Origin: Pseudonocardiales bacterium
GTDB lineage: Bacteria; Actinomycetota; Actinomycetes; Mycobacteriales; Pseudonocardiaceae
Direction of reading: 5' to 3'
Assembly (NCBI GenBank): GCA_019244165.1
Contig: JAFATA010000028.1
Coordinates: forward strand, 1-36,858
Length of the DNA: 36,858 nucleotides
Part shown: piece after piece, positions 12,763 through 21,173 of the stretch
Layout: the number at the start of each line of letters is the position of its first letter
Numbering within the stretch: position 1 is the stretch's first letter
Made by a program: the position numbers and the translations under genes
Notes under the pieces: model-generated
Database searches by the model: none
The model's input: only the letters and a program-made list of their open reading frames with translations
Told to the model about the DNA's origin: nothing

Positions 12763-13503
12763 TTACTCTGGTGGCGGCGGGACCACGGGGGTGACCAGCA
12801 TGCGGCCCGTCATGCCGACCGTCTGGGCGAGTGCGGCAACTGATCTGTCGTAGAGAAAAGACATGGCGCGTTGCGCCCATAGCATTTCGGTGTTGTCCCA
12901 TGCTAGGTCTCGGGCCTCTGTAATCCCCCAGCACCCCACGATGTGTTGCAGCGTCTCGGCGTCGTTCGTCGCGAGGTGCAGCAGTTTAGGCTCGAACGAC
13001 TGCCGTACTTCGGATTCGACCTTGGCGAGTAGCTCGTTGACCCGTTGGTAGTCCGCGTGGATAGGAGCGGTACCCGGGGTCTTCCCGAACTCTTTACAAG
13101 TGGCGACGACCGCAAGAGGGAGGTCGTGGTTGATGTGAGCATTCATGCCGGCGAATGCGAACTGGATGGGCCATACAACACGGTTGGAACGGGCATCGTA
13201 GAGTGGTTTCCAAGAGGGGTCAGGTACCCGGCCAGCCTGGGCCGCCTCGAAGCCCTGGAAGTACAAGCCAGCGAAGACAACGTCCAGTCTTTCGATGAAC
13301 GCGGCGTCTTCGAAGAAACCCTCGACAAGGTTCTGCCCCACCAGTTCGGTGACTTGAAGGTACATGCGGTTGAAACAGGCGACGCCGTCGTGGGGGTCAA
13401 GGCTATCCCTGATCTCCTTCATGCGCTGGATAACCTCAGCGACAGGACCCGATGGTGGTACCGTTGAGCCGCTCGTCTGTGTCGATGTTGAGTTCTTTTC
13501 CAT
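12763..13503 (-). CDS. DUF5995 family protein
   Basis: The 246-residue protein carries blocks I associate with DUF5995: DGVACFNRMYLQVTELV (about 39-55), ERLDVVFAGLYFQGFEA, and FAFAGMNAHINHDLPLAV (about 115-132), the last with conserved histidines and asparagines. The family is found mostly in actinobacteria and has no established function; the His/Asn pattern could bind a metal, but that is a guess. The ATG at 13503 is preceded on its strand by a ggaagga-type site (13509-13516). It is convergent with hrpA (22 bases between stops) and divergent from the STAND gene across 237 bases (13504-13740), in which I see no further gene. Confidence 0.7.
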   Translation of the reverse strand: MEKNSTSTQTSGSTVPPSGPVAEVIQRMKEIRDSLDPHDGVACFNRMYLQVTELVGQNLVEGFFEDAAFIERLDVVFAGLYFQGFEAAQAGRVPDPSWKPLYDARSNRVVWPIQFAFAGMNAHINHDLPLAVVATCKEFGKTPGTAPIHADYQRVNELLAKVESEVRQSFEPKLLHLATNDAETLQHIVGCWGITEARDLAWDNTEMLWAQRAMSFLYDRSVAALAQTVGMTGRMLVTPVVPPPPE

Positions 13504-13740
13504 GGTTATCCTTCCCAGGCTGGCGAGGCCTAGTGGACTGAACAGTCAGCAAACGTGATCGTCGAATTTTTGGCATCTGGTCATGTACTAGCTATCCCGA
13601 CGGCTAACTCATTCATGGACGAGTCGAGGTGGCTACCGGCTCTCGGCCAGGATGGCGCCTCCGGCTGTTGGCTGACAGCGTCGACTCTTGAGGAAGGGTC
13701 TACATAAGTCAACCATCGGACCTGAAATGTCTCTGTTCAG

Positions 13741-16536
13741 GTGATTCCCCGATCAGGGTCACGCCGCGAGTTCGCCGCGATGATGACCTCCCTGGCGCGG
13801 TCCCTCGCCAAGGCGGATGTCTTCGGTGACGATGGGCTAGTGACATGGTTGCGCTGGTGGGTCCCGTCGGCGTCGTGTCTCACAACGGTGGCGGTCGGGC
13901 TGCTCACGTGGTTGGCCACGAGTTCAACGGGGATAGCGCAGGTTGGGGCGGCAGCCGGCGCGGCCATCGTCACGGTGGGTGGTCCATCACTGGTGGGCTG
14001 GCTGCAGAAGCGGGTGCTGACCAAGGAACGGGCCACCGCGGTGCGGGAGCTGCAGCCTGCGGATAGTTCGGCAGCGGGATTGCTGCGCGCCGATCGACAT
14101 ATTGTGCCGTTTACCGGGCGGAACAACGAGCTTGCTGAGCTGCTTGCCTGGTGTCGAGACCGAGACCGCAAGCCGGTGCGGCTGGTGGTGGGCGCTGGTG
14201 GGGTTGGCAAGACCCGGTTGGCTCTGGAGCTCGGCAAACGCTTGGAGGGGACGAAGACCGGCTGGCAGGTCGCGGTGGTGGCTGCCGGCCAGGAAGCCGA
14301 CGCGTTCACCATCCTGCACGACGCCATCAGCCGCTCGTCAATCTTCTTGATCGTGGACTACGCAGAGACCCGGAGCGGGTTGGTCGATCTGCTGCGCTCG
14401 GTGGCCGGGAGTTCTGCGCACGTGCGGGTATTGCTGATCGCCCGCAGCGCCGGTGGCTGGTGGGAGCAATTGGGCTCTGGTGAGCGTGCTGTGCAGAACC
14501 TGATCGGGGAATACCTGCCCTTGTCTACCTGGATGGATCCAGAGATCAGCAATACCCAGTTGATCAACGAAGCGATGCGGAGCTTTGCCAAGGCACTCGG
14601 TGTCCCCGTGCCCACCAAGGCTCCAGCTGCCCCACCAGCGAGCGAGGTTCCCGTGCTTGAACTGCATACAGCGGCCCTGCTCGCCGTGCTCCAGTCCCGG
14701 GCGGTGATGCCCGATATCGACCTGCTGAACGAACTCCTTCGCCATGAGAGGCGGTCGTGGGCACACAGCGCGGGGCAAATGGGGTTAGATCTTGACCCGG
14801 TGGTGCTCCAGCGGGCCGTGGCGGTGGCGTGCCTGTTTGGTGCCGTGGATGAGAGCGACGGCGCCACGGTACTGTGCCGGGTCCCGGATCTGCGTGACGA
14901 TGAGAACCGTCGGCGACGGAACGTTGCGCGGTGGCTACACGAGCTCTATCCCGGCGGTTCTGGCTATTGGGGGGTGTTGCAGCCGGAGCTGGTGGCTGAG
15001 ACCCTTGTCATCGGGCAACTCACGGAATGCCCGGAGTTGGTGATGGCTGAACTCTCCGAGCTGCGCATCGAGCAGTTGCACCGGATGTTGCGGGTACTCA
15101 GTATGGGCACCACCCGTCAGCCGGGCGGTGCGGAACAGCTGAAACAAGTGCTGCGCGCCGACCTGGGGCTTCTGGTGTATCCGGCGCTGAAGGTAACGGA
15201 AGTGACCGGCGGCAAGGTGGGCGCGGTACTCGCCCGCGTGCTGTCGGATGCGCCGGTGACGCTGGAGACGCTGCGCACGATCGAGAAGGTAATCCCGTAT
15301 CCGACGACGGCGCTCGCCGAGACCGCCGTGGTGGTAACCCGCCGCATTCTGCACATGCTGCCCCCCGACGCACCCCTCGCTGAGAGAGCGCACTGGCATT
15401 TAGAACTCGGAGTCGTCCTGGCTCAGGCCGGCCGGGTGAATGAGGCACGGTTCCCCACCGAGACTGCCGTCGAGTACTACCGCATCCTGGTCGGGACCGA
15501 CCGCTCTCGTTACCTGCCGGACCTGGCCCGTGCGCTGCACAATCTCGGGATCCGGCACGCCGACCAAGGCCGCTACGACGATGCCCTGGACGACACGGGG
15601 GAGGCCGTCGAGTACTACCAGGAATTGGTTGCGCACAATCCGGTCCACTACCGAGCCGGCCTTGCCGCAGCACTGAGCAAGCTCGGCCTCTGGCTTGTTA
15701 AACAGTATCATCACGCCGACGCTCTCGCACCCCTGGACGAAGCCGTGCAGCACTACTGGGAGCTGGCCGAGGCCGATAACCGCTACCGTCAGGACCTGGT
15801 GCAAACGTCCAGCGATTTACGCTGGAGTAAATCGCAGGCGCTCCGTGACATCGGCATGCTAGAAACCGCTGTCGAGCGCGCTCGTGCTCTCGTCGAGTCC
15901 GACGACGACCGCGAGCTGGCCCGGTCCCTGTGCAATCTCGGCAACGGTTACAGGGAGCGGAACCGGCACGAGGAGGCGCGGCACTGCTTCGGGGAGGCCC
16001 TTGACTATTACCGCACTATGACGGAAAGTCTTAACCGTTATCAGCCGGAGCTTGCCGCTTGCTTGAACGATCTCAGCGACACCCTCACCGCACTCGAGGA
16101 CTATGACAGGGCCTTGTTCTACGCGCGGGAAGCAGTCGCGGTGCACCGCAACCTCGCGAGGTGCCGGCCCGGGTTGGCCCGAGCGCTGCACAACCACGCC
16201 GTCTGCCTGGCCAGCATGGGCCGCCACGAGCAGGCCCTCCCGCACGCCCAGAAGGCCGTCAAGCTGTACCGGCACCTCGCTGAGATCGATCCCGGCCACT
16301 ACCAGCCCGAGCTGGCCCGGGCTTTGAGCAAACGGGGCGAGAGCCGGTCCGAGCTGGGCGACCGCGACGAGGCCCTCTCTGACTTCCGGGAGGCCGTTGA
16401 CCTCATACTTGGATTTTATCAAGATCGACCCTCGGAAATACTCAACTCCGCTGGCTCAAGCCTGGCGCGGACTCGAGGCGGCCTACAAGGCACAGAACCG
16501 ACCAGCAGAAGCCGACCTCTGCCGCCAGGAGGCTGA
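13741..16536 (+). CDS. Membrane-anchored STAND-type NTPase with C-terminal TPRs, frameshifted near the 3' end
   Basis: The order is: N-terminal hydrophobic segments (about residues 37-85), a P-loop VGAGGVGKTR near 148-157, a Walker B-like IFLIVDYAE near 201-209, an arginine-bearing LLIARS (sensor-like), a winged-helix-like middle, and TPR repeats from about residue 545 to the end (repeated Y-R-x-L and ALHNLG blocks). STAND proteins are signal-driven ATPase switches; the TPR part would sense a ligand or partner. No effector domain is visible, so the output must come from the membrane part or a partner. The annotated frame ends at 16536 with a non-homologous tail. After about 16405 the next frame (to 16582) continues the TPR pattern convincingly, so one extra base near there has displaced the C terminus. 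The start (GTG 13741, or ATG 13780/13783) is uncertain. Confidence 0.75.
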   Translation: MIPRSGSRREFAAMMTSLARSLAKADVFGDDGLVTWLRWWVPSASCLTTVAVGLLTWLATSSTGIAQVGAAAGAAIVTVGGPSLVGWLQKRVLTKERATAVRELQPADSSAAGLLRADRHIVPFTGRNNELAELLAWCRDRDRKPVRLVVGAGGVGKTRLALELGKRLEGTKTGWQVAVVAAGQEADAFTILHDAISRSSIFLIVDYAETRSGLVDLLRSVAGSSAHVRVLLIARSAGGWWEQLGSGERAVQNLIGEYLPLSTWMDPEISNTQLINEAMRSFAKALGVPVPTKAPAAPPASEVPVLELHTAALLAVLQSRAVMPDIDLLNELLRHERRSWAHSAGQMGLDLDPVVLQRAVAVACLFGAVDESDGATVLCRVPDLRDDENRRRRNVARWLHELYPGGSGYWGVLQPELVAETLVIGQLTECPELVMAELSELRIEQLHRMLRVLSMGTTRQPGGAEQLKQVLRADLGLLVYPALKVTEVTGGKVGAVLARVLSDAPVTLETLRTIEKVIPYPTTALAETAVVVTRRILHMLPPDAPLAERAHWHLELGVVLAQAGRVNEARFPTETAVEYYRILVGTDRSRYLPDLARALHNLGIRHADQGRYDDALDDTGEAVEYYQELVAHNPVHYRAGLAAALSKLGLWLVKQYHHADALAPLDEAVQHYWELAEADNRYRQDLVQTSSDLRWSKSQALRDIGMLETAVERARALVESDDDRELARSLCNLGNGYRERNRHEEARHCFGEALDYYRTMTESLNRYQPELAACLNDLSDTLTALEDYDRALFYAREAVAVHRNLARCRPGLARALHNHAVCLASMGRHEQALPHAQKAVKLYRHLAEIDPGHYQPELARALSKRGESRSELGDRDEALSDFREAVDLILGFYQDRPSEILNSAGSSLARTRGGLQGTEPTSRSRPLPPGG

Positions 16537-16616
16537 GGACCTTGAGACTGCGGCTGCCCGTGATCCCGAGGAGGAGACATGATGGCCTGGTCAGTGCCCG
16601 CCAAAGGGATGGGGCG

Positions 16617-18104
16617 GTGAGCGTCACCAGTGGGGCATCGGGGACCTACCGCAGCCTGGTGCCCGCGCGGTTGGACCGGCTGCCCTGGAGACCTTTCCAC
16701 ACTCGGGTCGTTACCGCGCTCGGCGTCTCGTGGATTCTCGATGGCCTGGAGATCCAGATCATCTCCCAGATCAGCATCTTCCTGGAGAAACAGCATAAGA
16801 TCGTGTTGACGGCGGAGCAGGCTGGGCTCCTCGGCGCCTTGTACCTGTTTGGCGAGGTCGTCGGCGCGCTGGTCTTTGGCTGGATCACTGATCGGCTCGG
16901 CCGCAAGAAACTGTTCTTTGTCACGCTGACTGTGTACCTGCTCTCCAGCGCAGTCGGTGCGTTCTCCCCCGCCCTGTGGTTCCTGGCGCTCTTCCGGTTC
17001 GTCGCTGGTATGGGTATCGGTGGGGAGTATGCCGCGATCAACTCCGCTATCGACGAGCTGATCCCGCCCTACTACCGGGGCCGCGCCGACATTTATGTCA
17101 GCGGAACCTACTGGGCGGGTGCGGCGCTGGGCGCGGCGGCGAATCTGCTGCTGCTCAACCCGCACGTCCTGCCGACCGATCTCGATCTCGGCTGGCGACT
17201 CGGCTTCGTCCTCGGCCCCGCCCTCGGTTTGGGGACCATTTTTCTGCGGCGGGCCGTCCCGGAGAGCCCGCGGTGGCTGATGACTCATGGCCGGCAGGTG
17301 GACGCTGAGCTGGTTGTCGGCGAGATCGAAGCCCAGGTCTGGAGCGACGGGGTCGAGCTCCAGCCAATACCCGAGAGCAAGGCATTGGCCATTACCGGTC
17401 GAGGCAAGGTTTCTTATCGCCAGTTCTGGCGCACGATGTGGATCGAGTACCCGAGGCGGTCGATCGTGAGCTTGTCGCTGATGATATCCCAGGCTTTTCT
17501 CTACAATGCTATATTTTTCACCAACGGCCAAGTCCTCGTAGATTTTTATCACATAAAAATCCAGGACACCGGTTACTACCTCATCCCGTTCGCGGTAGCC
17601 AACCTGCTCGGCCCGCTGGCTCTGGGAAAGAAGTACGATATCATTGGCCGACGCAAGATGATCGCGTTGGCCTACGGTGTCTCTGGAGCCCTCATGGTGC
17701 TCAGTGCACCGTTGTCTTTTGCCCACCTGCTGAACGCGACCAGCCAGACCGTCTTGTGGTGCGTGACATTTTTCTTCGCTTCCGCAGGCACCTCGGCAGC
17801 GTACCTAACAGTCAGCGAGATCTTCCCGTTGGAGCTGCGCGCCCTGGCATTCGCTTCCTTCTTCGCCCTCTCGCTTCTAGTCGGAGGCGTGCCAGCACCA
17901 TTGATCTACGAGCACTTCGTCACTGGCAGTACCAGCCACCTGGCTCTCGCTATCGGCTACGGCGTGGCGGGTGTGGCGATGGCCATCAGTGGCATTATCG
18001 CCGGGCTCTGCGGGGTGAAGGCGGAACGCAAGTCGTTGGAACGGATCGCCCCTCCCTTGTCGGCGGCGCCCCGCCCTATCGAGCCGTCACTCGAATCCCC
18101 CTGA
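16617..18104 (+). CDS. MFS transporter (sugar/organic-acid porter type)
   Basis: A 495-residue, strongly hydrophobic protein with about 12 predicted membrane spans. Family marks are GWITDRLGRKKLF in the loop between spans 2 and 3, RFVAGMGIGGEYAA at span 4, and VPESPRWLM after span 6, a pattern shared by sugar porters and the aromatic-acid/metabolite porters. The substrate is not predictable. GTG at 16617 is chosen, with gggatgggg immediately upstream; the longer frame back to 16542 would overlap the STAND gene. It follows the STAND gene closely (35 bases after the frameshift-corrected stop at 16582) and may be cotranscribed with it. Confidence 0.85.
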   Translation: MSVTSGASGTYRSLVPARLDRLPWRPFHTRVVTALGVSWILDGLEIQIISQISIFLEKQHKIVLTAEQAGLLGALYLFGEVVGALVFGWITDRLGRKKLFFVTLTVYLLSSAVGAFSPALWFLALFRFVAGMGIGGEYAAINSAIDELIPPYYRGRADIYVSGTYWAGAALGAAANLLLLNPHVLPTDLDLGWRLGFVLGPALGLGTIFLRRAVPESPRWLMTHGRQVDAELVVGEIEAQVWSDGVELQPIPESKALAITGRGKVSYRQFWRTMWIEYPRRSIVSLSLMISQAFLYNAIFFTNGQVLVDFYHIKIQDTGYYLIPFAVANLLGPLALGKKYDIIGRRKMIALAYGVSGALMVLSAPLSFAHLLNATSQTVLWCVTFFFASAGTSAAYLTVSEIFPLELRALAFASFFALSLLVGGVPAPLIYEHFVTGSTSHLALAIGYGVAGVAMAISGIIAGLCGVKAERKSLERIAPPLSAAPRPIEPSLESP

Positions 18105-18115
18105 CGCCAAGCGGG

Positions 18116-18366
18116 TCACCGCAGCCGCATGTGCAGGCGGACCGTGGTCCCGGTACCGATCTCCCCGGTAGGGATCTCCACCAGGTCGCAGAGCTCGTTG
18201 ACCCGCAGCAACCCACGACCATGCGGCTGGGCCGGGTGCGGCGGGATCCGGCCGACCAAGCTCATTGACAGCAGCAACCGAGTCTGGGCCAGGACGATGG
18301 CCTGCAACCTATGGCAGTCGTACCAGCACAGGATGGCCGCCTCGTAGTCTGCGCCGCTGGCGAGCA
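18116..18366 (-). pseudogene. Internally deleted copy of the RsbA-like MEDS/HATPase anti-sigma gene
   Basis: The frame contains two pieces that match the intact gene at 19949-20944: YEAAILCWYDCHRLQAIVLAQ (MEDS part) and LVGRIPPHPAQPHGRGLL onward to the same final residues VRLHMRLR. About 105 residues are missing between them, including the ATP-binding N box. Upstream of the first piece the similarity ends near 18366. DNA identity with the intact copy over the last 130 bases is obvious by eye. It is therefore a dead duplicate, not a separate gene; the open frame that extends to 18790 is mostly antisense to the JmjC remnant. Confidence 0.75.
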
Positions 18367-18466
18367 CGCTCTGGTTAGCGACCGTTGGGTTCGGGGCTAG
18401 TGTGCCGGGCGGGGGTGTGCATGGGTAGCGTCTGTAACCGGTCGTGAAAGTCGCGGAACGCTGGGG

Positions 18467-19068
18467 CGGGCCGGTGTTCGGCTGCACATTCCCCGCGGCT
18501 ACTGGCACCGGGCCGGCCGGGCCGGTGAGGGTGCCGGTTACAGCCTGCACGCCACGTTCGGCATCCAGCAGCGCACCGGGGTCGACCTGTTGACCTGGCT
18601 GGCCGATCAGTGCGCCCGGGAACACGAGCTGTTCCGCCGCGACCTGCCGCACGCCGGTGCCGCCGACCAGAACGCCCGCACCCGCGAACTCGCCGAGGCT
18701 GCCACTGAACTGCTGTGCTCGGTGGATTTCGACCAGTACCGGCGGTGGCGCCAGCAGCACCAGCCCAGCGCCCGGCACGTGGCCACCCACGGCCGTTCGG
18801 CCCGGTCGAGGAGATCGTGGCCATCACGGAGTTCCCGCCGCTAATCACCCGCGAGGGCGACTCGGTCCTGGTGGCGGCCGCGGGCACCCAGATCACCCTG
18901 CCCGCTCGGGCGGAGAGCGCGGTGCGCCAGCTGTTGGGCGGGCACCCGGTGCGGATCGCCGACGTCGCCGCCATCGCCCACGTGCTGCTGGAGGAAGGGC
19001 TGTGCGCCGAAATCACCGACGCCTTGCGCTGGGCATGCACCGGGCTCCTCCCCACCGAGCCGGACTAG
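18467..19068 (+). pseudogene. 3' remnant of a JmjC/cupin-domain oxygenase-like gene
   Basis: The frame beginning near 18467 reads LHIPRGYWHRAGRAGEGAG, then SLHATFGIQQRTGVDLLTWL, typical of the end of the JmjC (cupin_4) core with the distal histidine ligand region. It then runs through a helical segment (HELFRRDL...ARTRELAEAA). Near 18790 it must shift frame to continue as FGPVEEIVAITEFPPLITRE...LGGHPVRIADVAAIAHVLL to the stop at 19068, the winged-helix-like C-terminal part. The N-terminal half with the HxD iron ligands is absent. This is a broken gene: truncated at a junction with the anti-sigma remnant, plus a one-base deletion near 18790. Confidence 0.65.
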
Positions 19069-19084
19069 AGCACCGCCATCCTGC

Positions 19085-19909
19085 TCACGGCCCGCGCCCG
19101 CCTAGCAGGCTGACCAGCCGCTCGCCCTCCCGCCGCGCGGGCCTGGCGAGCGGCCCGGCGTACTCCGGCCCGGCGGCCAACAGCTCGGCGCAGGCATACA
19201 GCTGGCACACCAGCCCCGTGCGGCTGCTCAGCACCTCGCCGAAGACGCGCTGGACCTGGTCAGCCAGCTCGGGAACGGCCAGGGAGCTGGCCCACAACGT
19301 GGCGGCATCCCAGCCGCGCGGCGCACGCCCCCAGTCTTCCCAATCCAACACCCGACACCCCGGAGCCGTCAGGTTCACCCAGCTCAGATCCGCGTGAGCC
19401 ACAGCCCACTCGTCGACGGCCGCGTCCACGCCCGGGAACACTGCCTGCACCGTCTCGCTCACTCGCTGCTGGGTGATCGGCTTGGTGTGCGGGGTTGCCA
19501 CCCGAGCAGTGGGCACCGTGCCCAGCACGGCCAGCGACGCGGCCAGCCGCTGCCACCACGAGCCCGGCAGACCGGGATCACGGGTGAGGATTCCGCCCGG
19601 CTGAACCACCTGCTCGGTGACCAGCTCCGTCTCGTCGGCACGCCACAGCAGGTGTCCCTGCCGCCACGCCGCTCCCTGAAACCAGCGCGGATGCCCCACC
19701 TCGTCCGGCAGCCCCGCCGTGGCCTCCAGAGCCCCGCGCTCAGCGGCGGCGCCCACCGGGCACGCGGAGATCCGCACCCACGTGCGCCGCCCGGTCGGCA
19801 GGCCCAGCGAGCGGCGCTTGCGCACTACCGCCTCCTGCGGCAGCGCCACGCCGAGTGCCCGCCCAGCCCGCGCGATCACCCCGGCCGGCAAGCTCGCCCT
19901 CAGATCCAC
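19085..19909 (-). CDS. Aminoglycoside phosphotransferase (APH)-like kinase
   Basis: The C-terminal half has the catalytic loop AHADLSWVNL and the metal-binding VLDWEDWGRAPRGWDAA that define the APH/choline-kinase fold; the N-terminal lobe is compact and rather divergent (274 residues in all). Enzymes of this fold phosphorylate small molecules such as aminoglycosides, macrolides, homoserine or choline; resistance should not be assumed. The GTG at 19909 gives a sensible N terminus though no strong ribosome binding site is seen. It lies on the same strand as, and 39 bases downstream of, the RsbA-like gene, so cotranscription is possible. Confidence 0.8.
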   Translation of the reverse strand: MDLRASLPAGVIARAGRALGVALPQEAVVRKRRSLGLPTGRRTWVRISACPVGAAAERGALEATAGLPDEVGHPRWFQGAAWRQGHLLWRADETELVTEQVVQPGGILTRDPGLPGSWWQRLAASLAVLGTVPTARVATPHTKPITQQRVSETVQAVFPGVDAAVDEWAVAHADLSWVNLTAPGCRVLDWEDWGRAPRGWDAATLWASSLAVPELADQVQRVFGEVLSSRTGLVCQLYACAELLAAGPEYAGPLARPARREGERLVSLLGGRGP

Positions 19910-19948
19910 CCGGCCACGCTAGCCCCGCTCCGATTGCGCGCCATCCCC

Positions 19949-20944
19949 TCACCGCAGCCGCATGTGCAGCCGGACCGTGGTCCCGATGCCGATCCCTCCG
20001 GTGGGAATCTCCACCAGATCGCAGAATTCATTGACTAGCAGCAGCCCACGGCCATGCGGCTGGGACGGGCGCGGCGGGATCCGGCCGACCAACCGGTCGT
20101 GCAGCTGGCCGCTGTCGGCGATCTCGCAGATCAGGCTCTCGGTGTCCGGGTCTTGCCACAGCGACAGCACGCCCGCCCCAGGAGTGTGCACCAGAGTGTT
20201 GGTGGCAACCTCGGTGACCGCCAGACACAGGTCGGCCACTCGGGTGGCCGACATACCGGCCCGCAGCCCCCGTTCCTCGACGAAGCGCCGGACGCCCGGT
20301 AGGTCATCCACGCAGCTGAAGACCAGCATGTCGCCCCACCACTCGGGAGGGTCGGGCAAGACCCGCAGGCTCTCGTCGGCGACGGCGCGTGGGTCCCGGT
20401 AGTCGGCGCTGCGCTCCCGGTGCGGCCCGGTGAGCAGCAACGGATGGGTCTGCCGGGCCTGCGCCAGGGCGCCTGCGTGCAACCGGTGGCAGTCGTAGGG
20501 GCACAAGATGGTCGCCTCGTGGCCCGCCAAGGCGATATTGATGAGGGCTTCGTGTTGCAGTGCGGCGCGGTACTCCGCGGCGGAGCGCTCCGGCCAGATC
20601 GGTTCGCCGACGATGCGGACCCGCCGTGCCGGATGCGTCTGGGTAAACGCGTAGAGCACCGTGGGGATGATCCGGCCAGGGTTGCGACCGGCCTCGGCCA
20701 TGTCCACGAACTGGACGCCCTCGCCGTCGGAGCCCAGCACCGAGCGCAGCACGTCGACGTGTGAGCCTGGCACCGCGACCAGCGCCGGCTCGGACAACTC
20801 GAACCCTTCCCGGAGGAACCGCGCGATGCCGAGGGCGTAGTCCTCGGCATAGCGGTAGAACAACGCCTCGTGCACCAGTCCGGTATCGCCGGGGTGCGCC
20901 GCACTCACGGGCCAAGTCCGTCCCGTGTCGGTGAGCAGACCCAC
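19949..20944 (-). CDS. RsbA-like anti-sigma regulatory protein (MEDS + HATPase domains)
   Basis: Residues about 25-175 match the MEDS sensor domain (HEALFYRYAEDYALGIARFL at the start, LCPYDCHRL near the end). Residues 205-331 form a GHKL ATPase of the RsbW/SpoIIAB type, with the N-box-like EVATNTLVHT, the ADSG motif and HGRGLLLVNEF. Such proteins bind and hold alternative sigma factors or phosphorylate anti-anti-sigma factors in stress and differentiation control; none of those partners is in the window. The GTG at 20944 has gaggtg about 7 bases upstream on its strand. A damaged duplicate lies at 18116-18366. It is divergent from the acyl-CoA dehydrogenase gene across 229 bases. Confidence 0.85.
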   Translation of the reverse strand: MGLLTDTGRTWPVSAAHPGDTGLVHEALFYRYAEDYALGIARFLREGFELSEPALVAVPGSHVDVLRSVLGSDGEGVQFVDMAEAGRNPGRIIPTVLYAFTQTHPARRVRIVGEPIWPERSAAEYRAALQHEALINIALAGHEATILCPYDCHRLHAGALAQARQTHPLLLTGPHRERSADYRDPRAVADESLRVLPDPPEWWGDMLVFSCVDDLPGVRRFVEERGLRAGMSATRVADLCLAVTEVATNTLVHTPGAGVLSLWQDPDTESLICEIADSGQLHDRLVGRIPPRPSQPHGRGLLLVNEFCDLVEIPTGGIGIGTTVRLHMRLR

Positions 20945-21070
20945 CGCGTATCACCTCTTATACTGACAACCGCCACTGGGACGCAGAGAATACAACTCTT
21001 CGTGCCTGACCCGCACCTGGCCTTCGCCCAAATGTGGTTGTGTCCACATGCTGGCGACACCTGTGGGGCA

Positions 21071-21094
21071 AGTGTGCACACTAAGTGATCACTT
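21071..21094. promoter_or_regulatory. Two abutting perfect 12-bp palindromes (candidate operator)
   Basis: AGTGTGCACACT (21071-21082) is followed without a gap by AAGTGATCACTT (21083-21094). Both are perfect palindromes. They lie 80-100 bases before the acyl-CoA dehydrogenase start and inside the divergent promoter region shared with the RsbA-like gene. Dimeric regulators such as TetR, GntR or MarR family proteins bind sites of this form; which one is unknown, and no regulator gene of these families is adjacent. Confidence 0.5.
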
Positions 21095-21173
21095 GGAGCG
21101 CAGGGGTGGCATGATGCCGGACCGGTGGGTAAGCGCCCCAGCGGGGTGCCCGCATAAGAGGGACCATCGACAT

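Noticed and set aside
16419..17726. 435-codon open frame opposite the MFS gene
   Set aside because: Antisense shadow with no recognisable domain; the plus-strand transporter is unambiguous.
18116..18790. A 224-residue minus-strand protein
   Set aside because: Only its last part is related to a known gene; the first two thirds are antisense to the JmjC remnant, so it is treated as a deleted anti-sigma copy.
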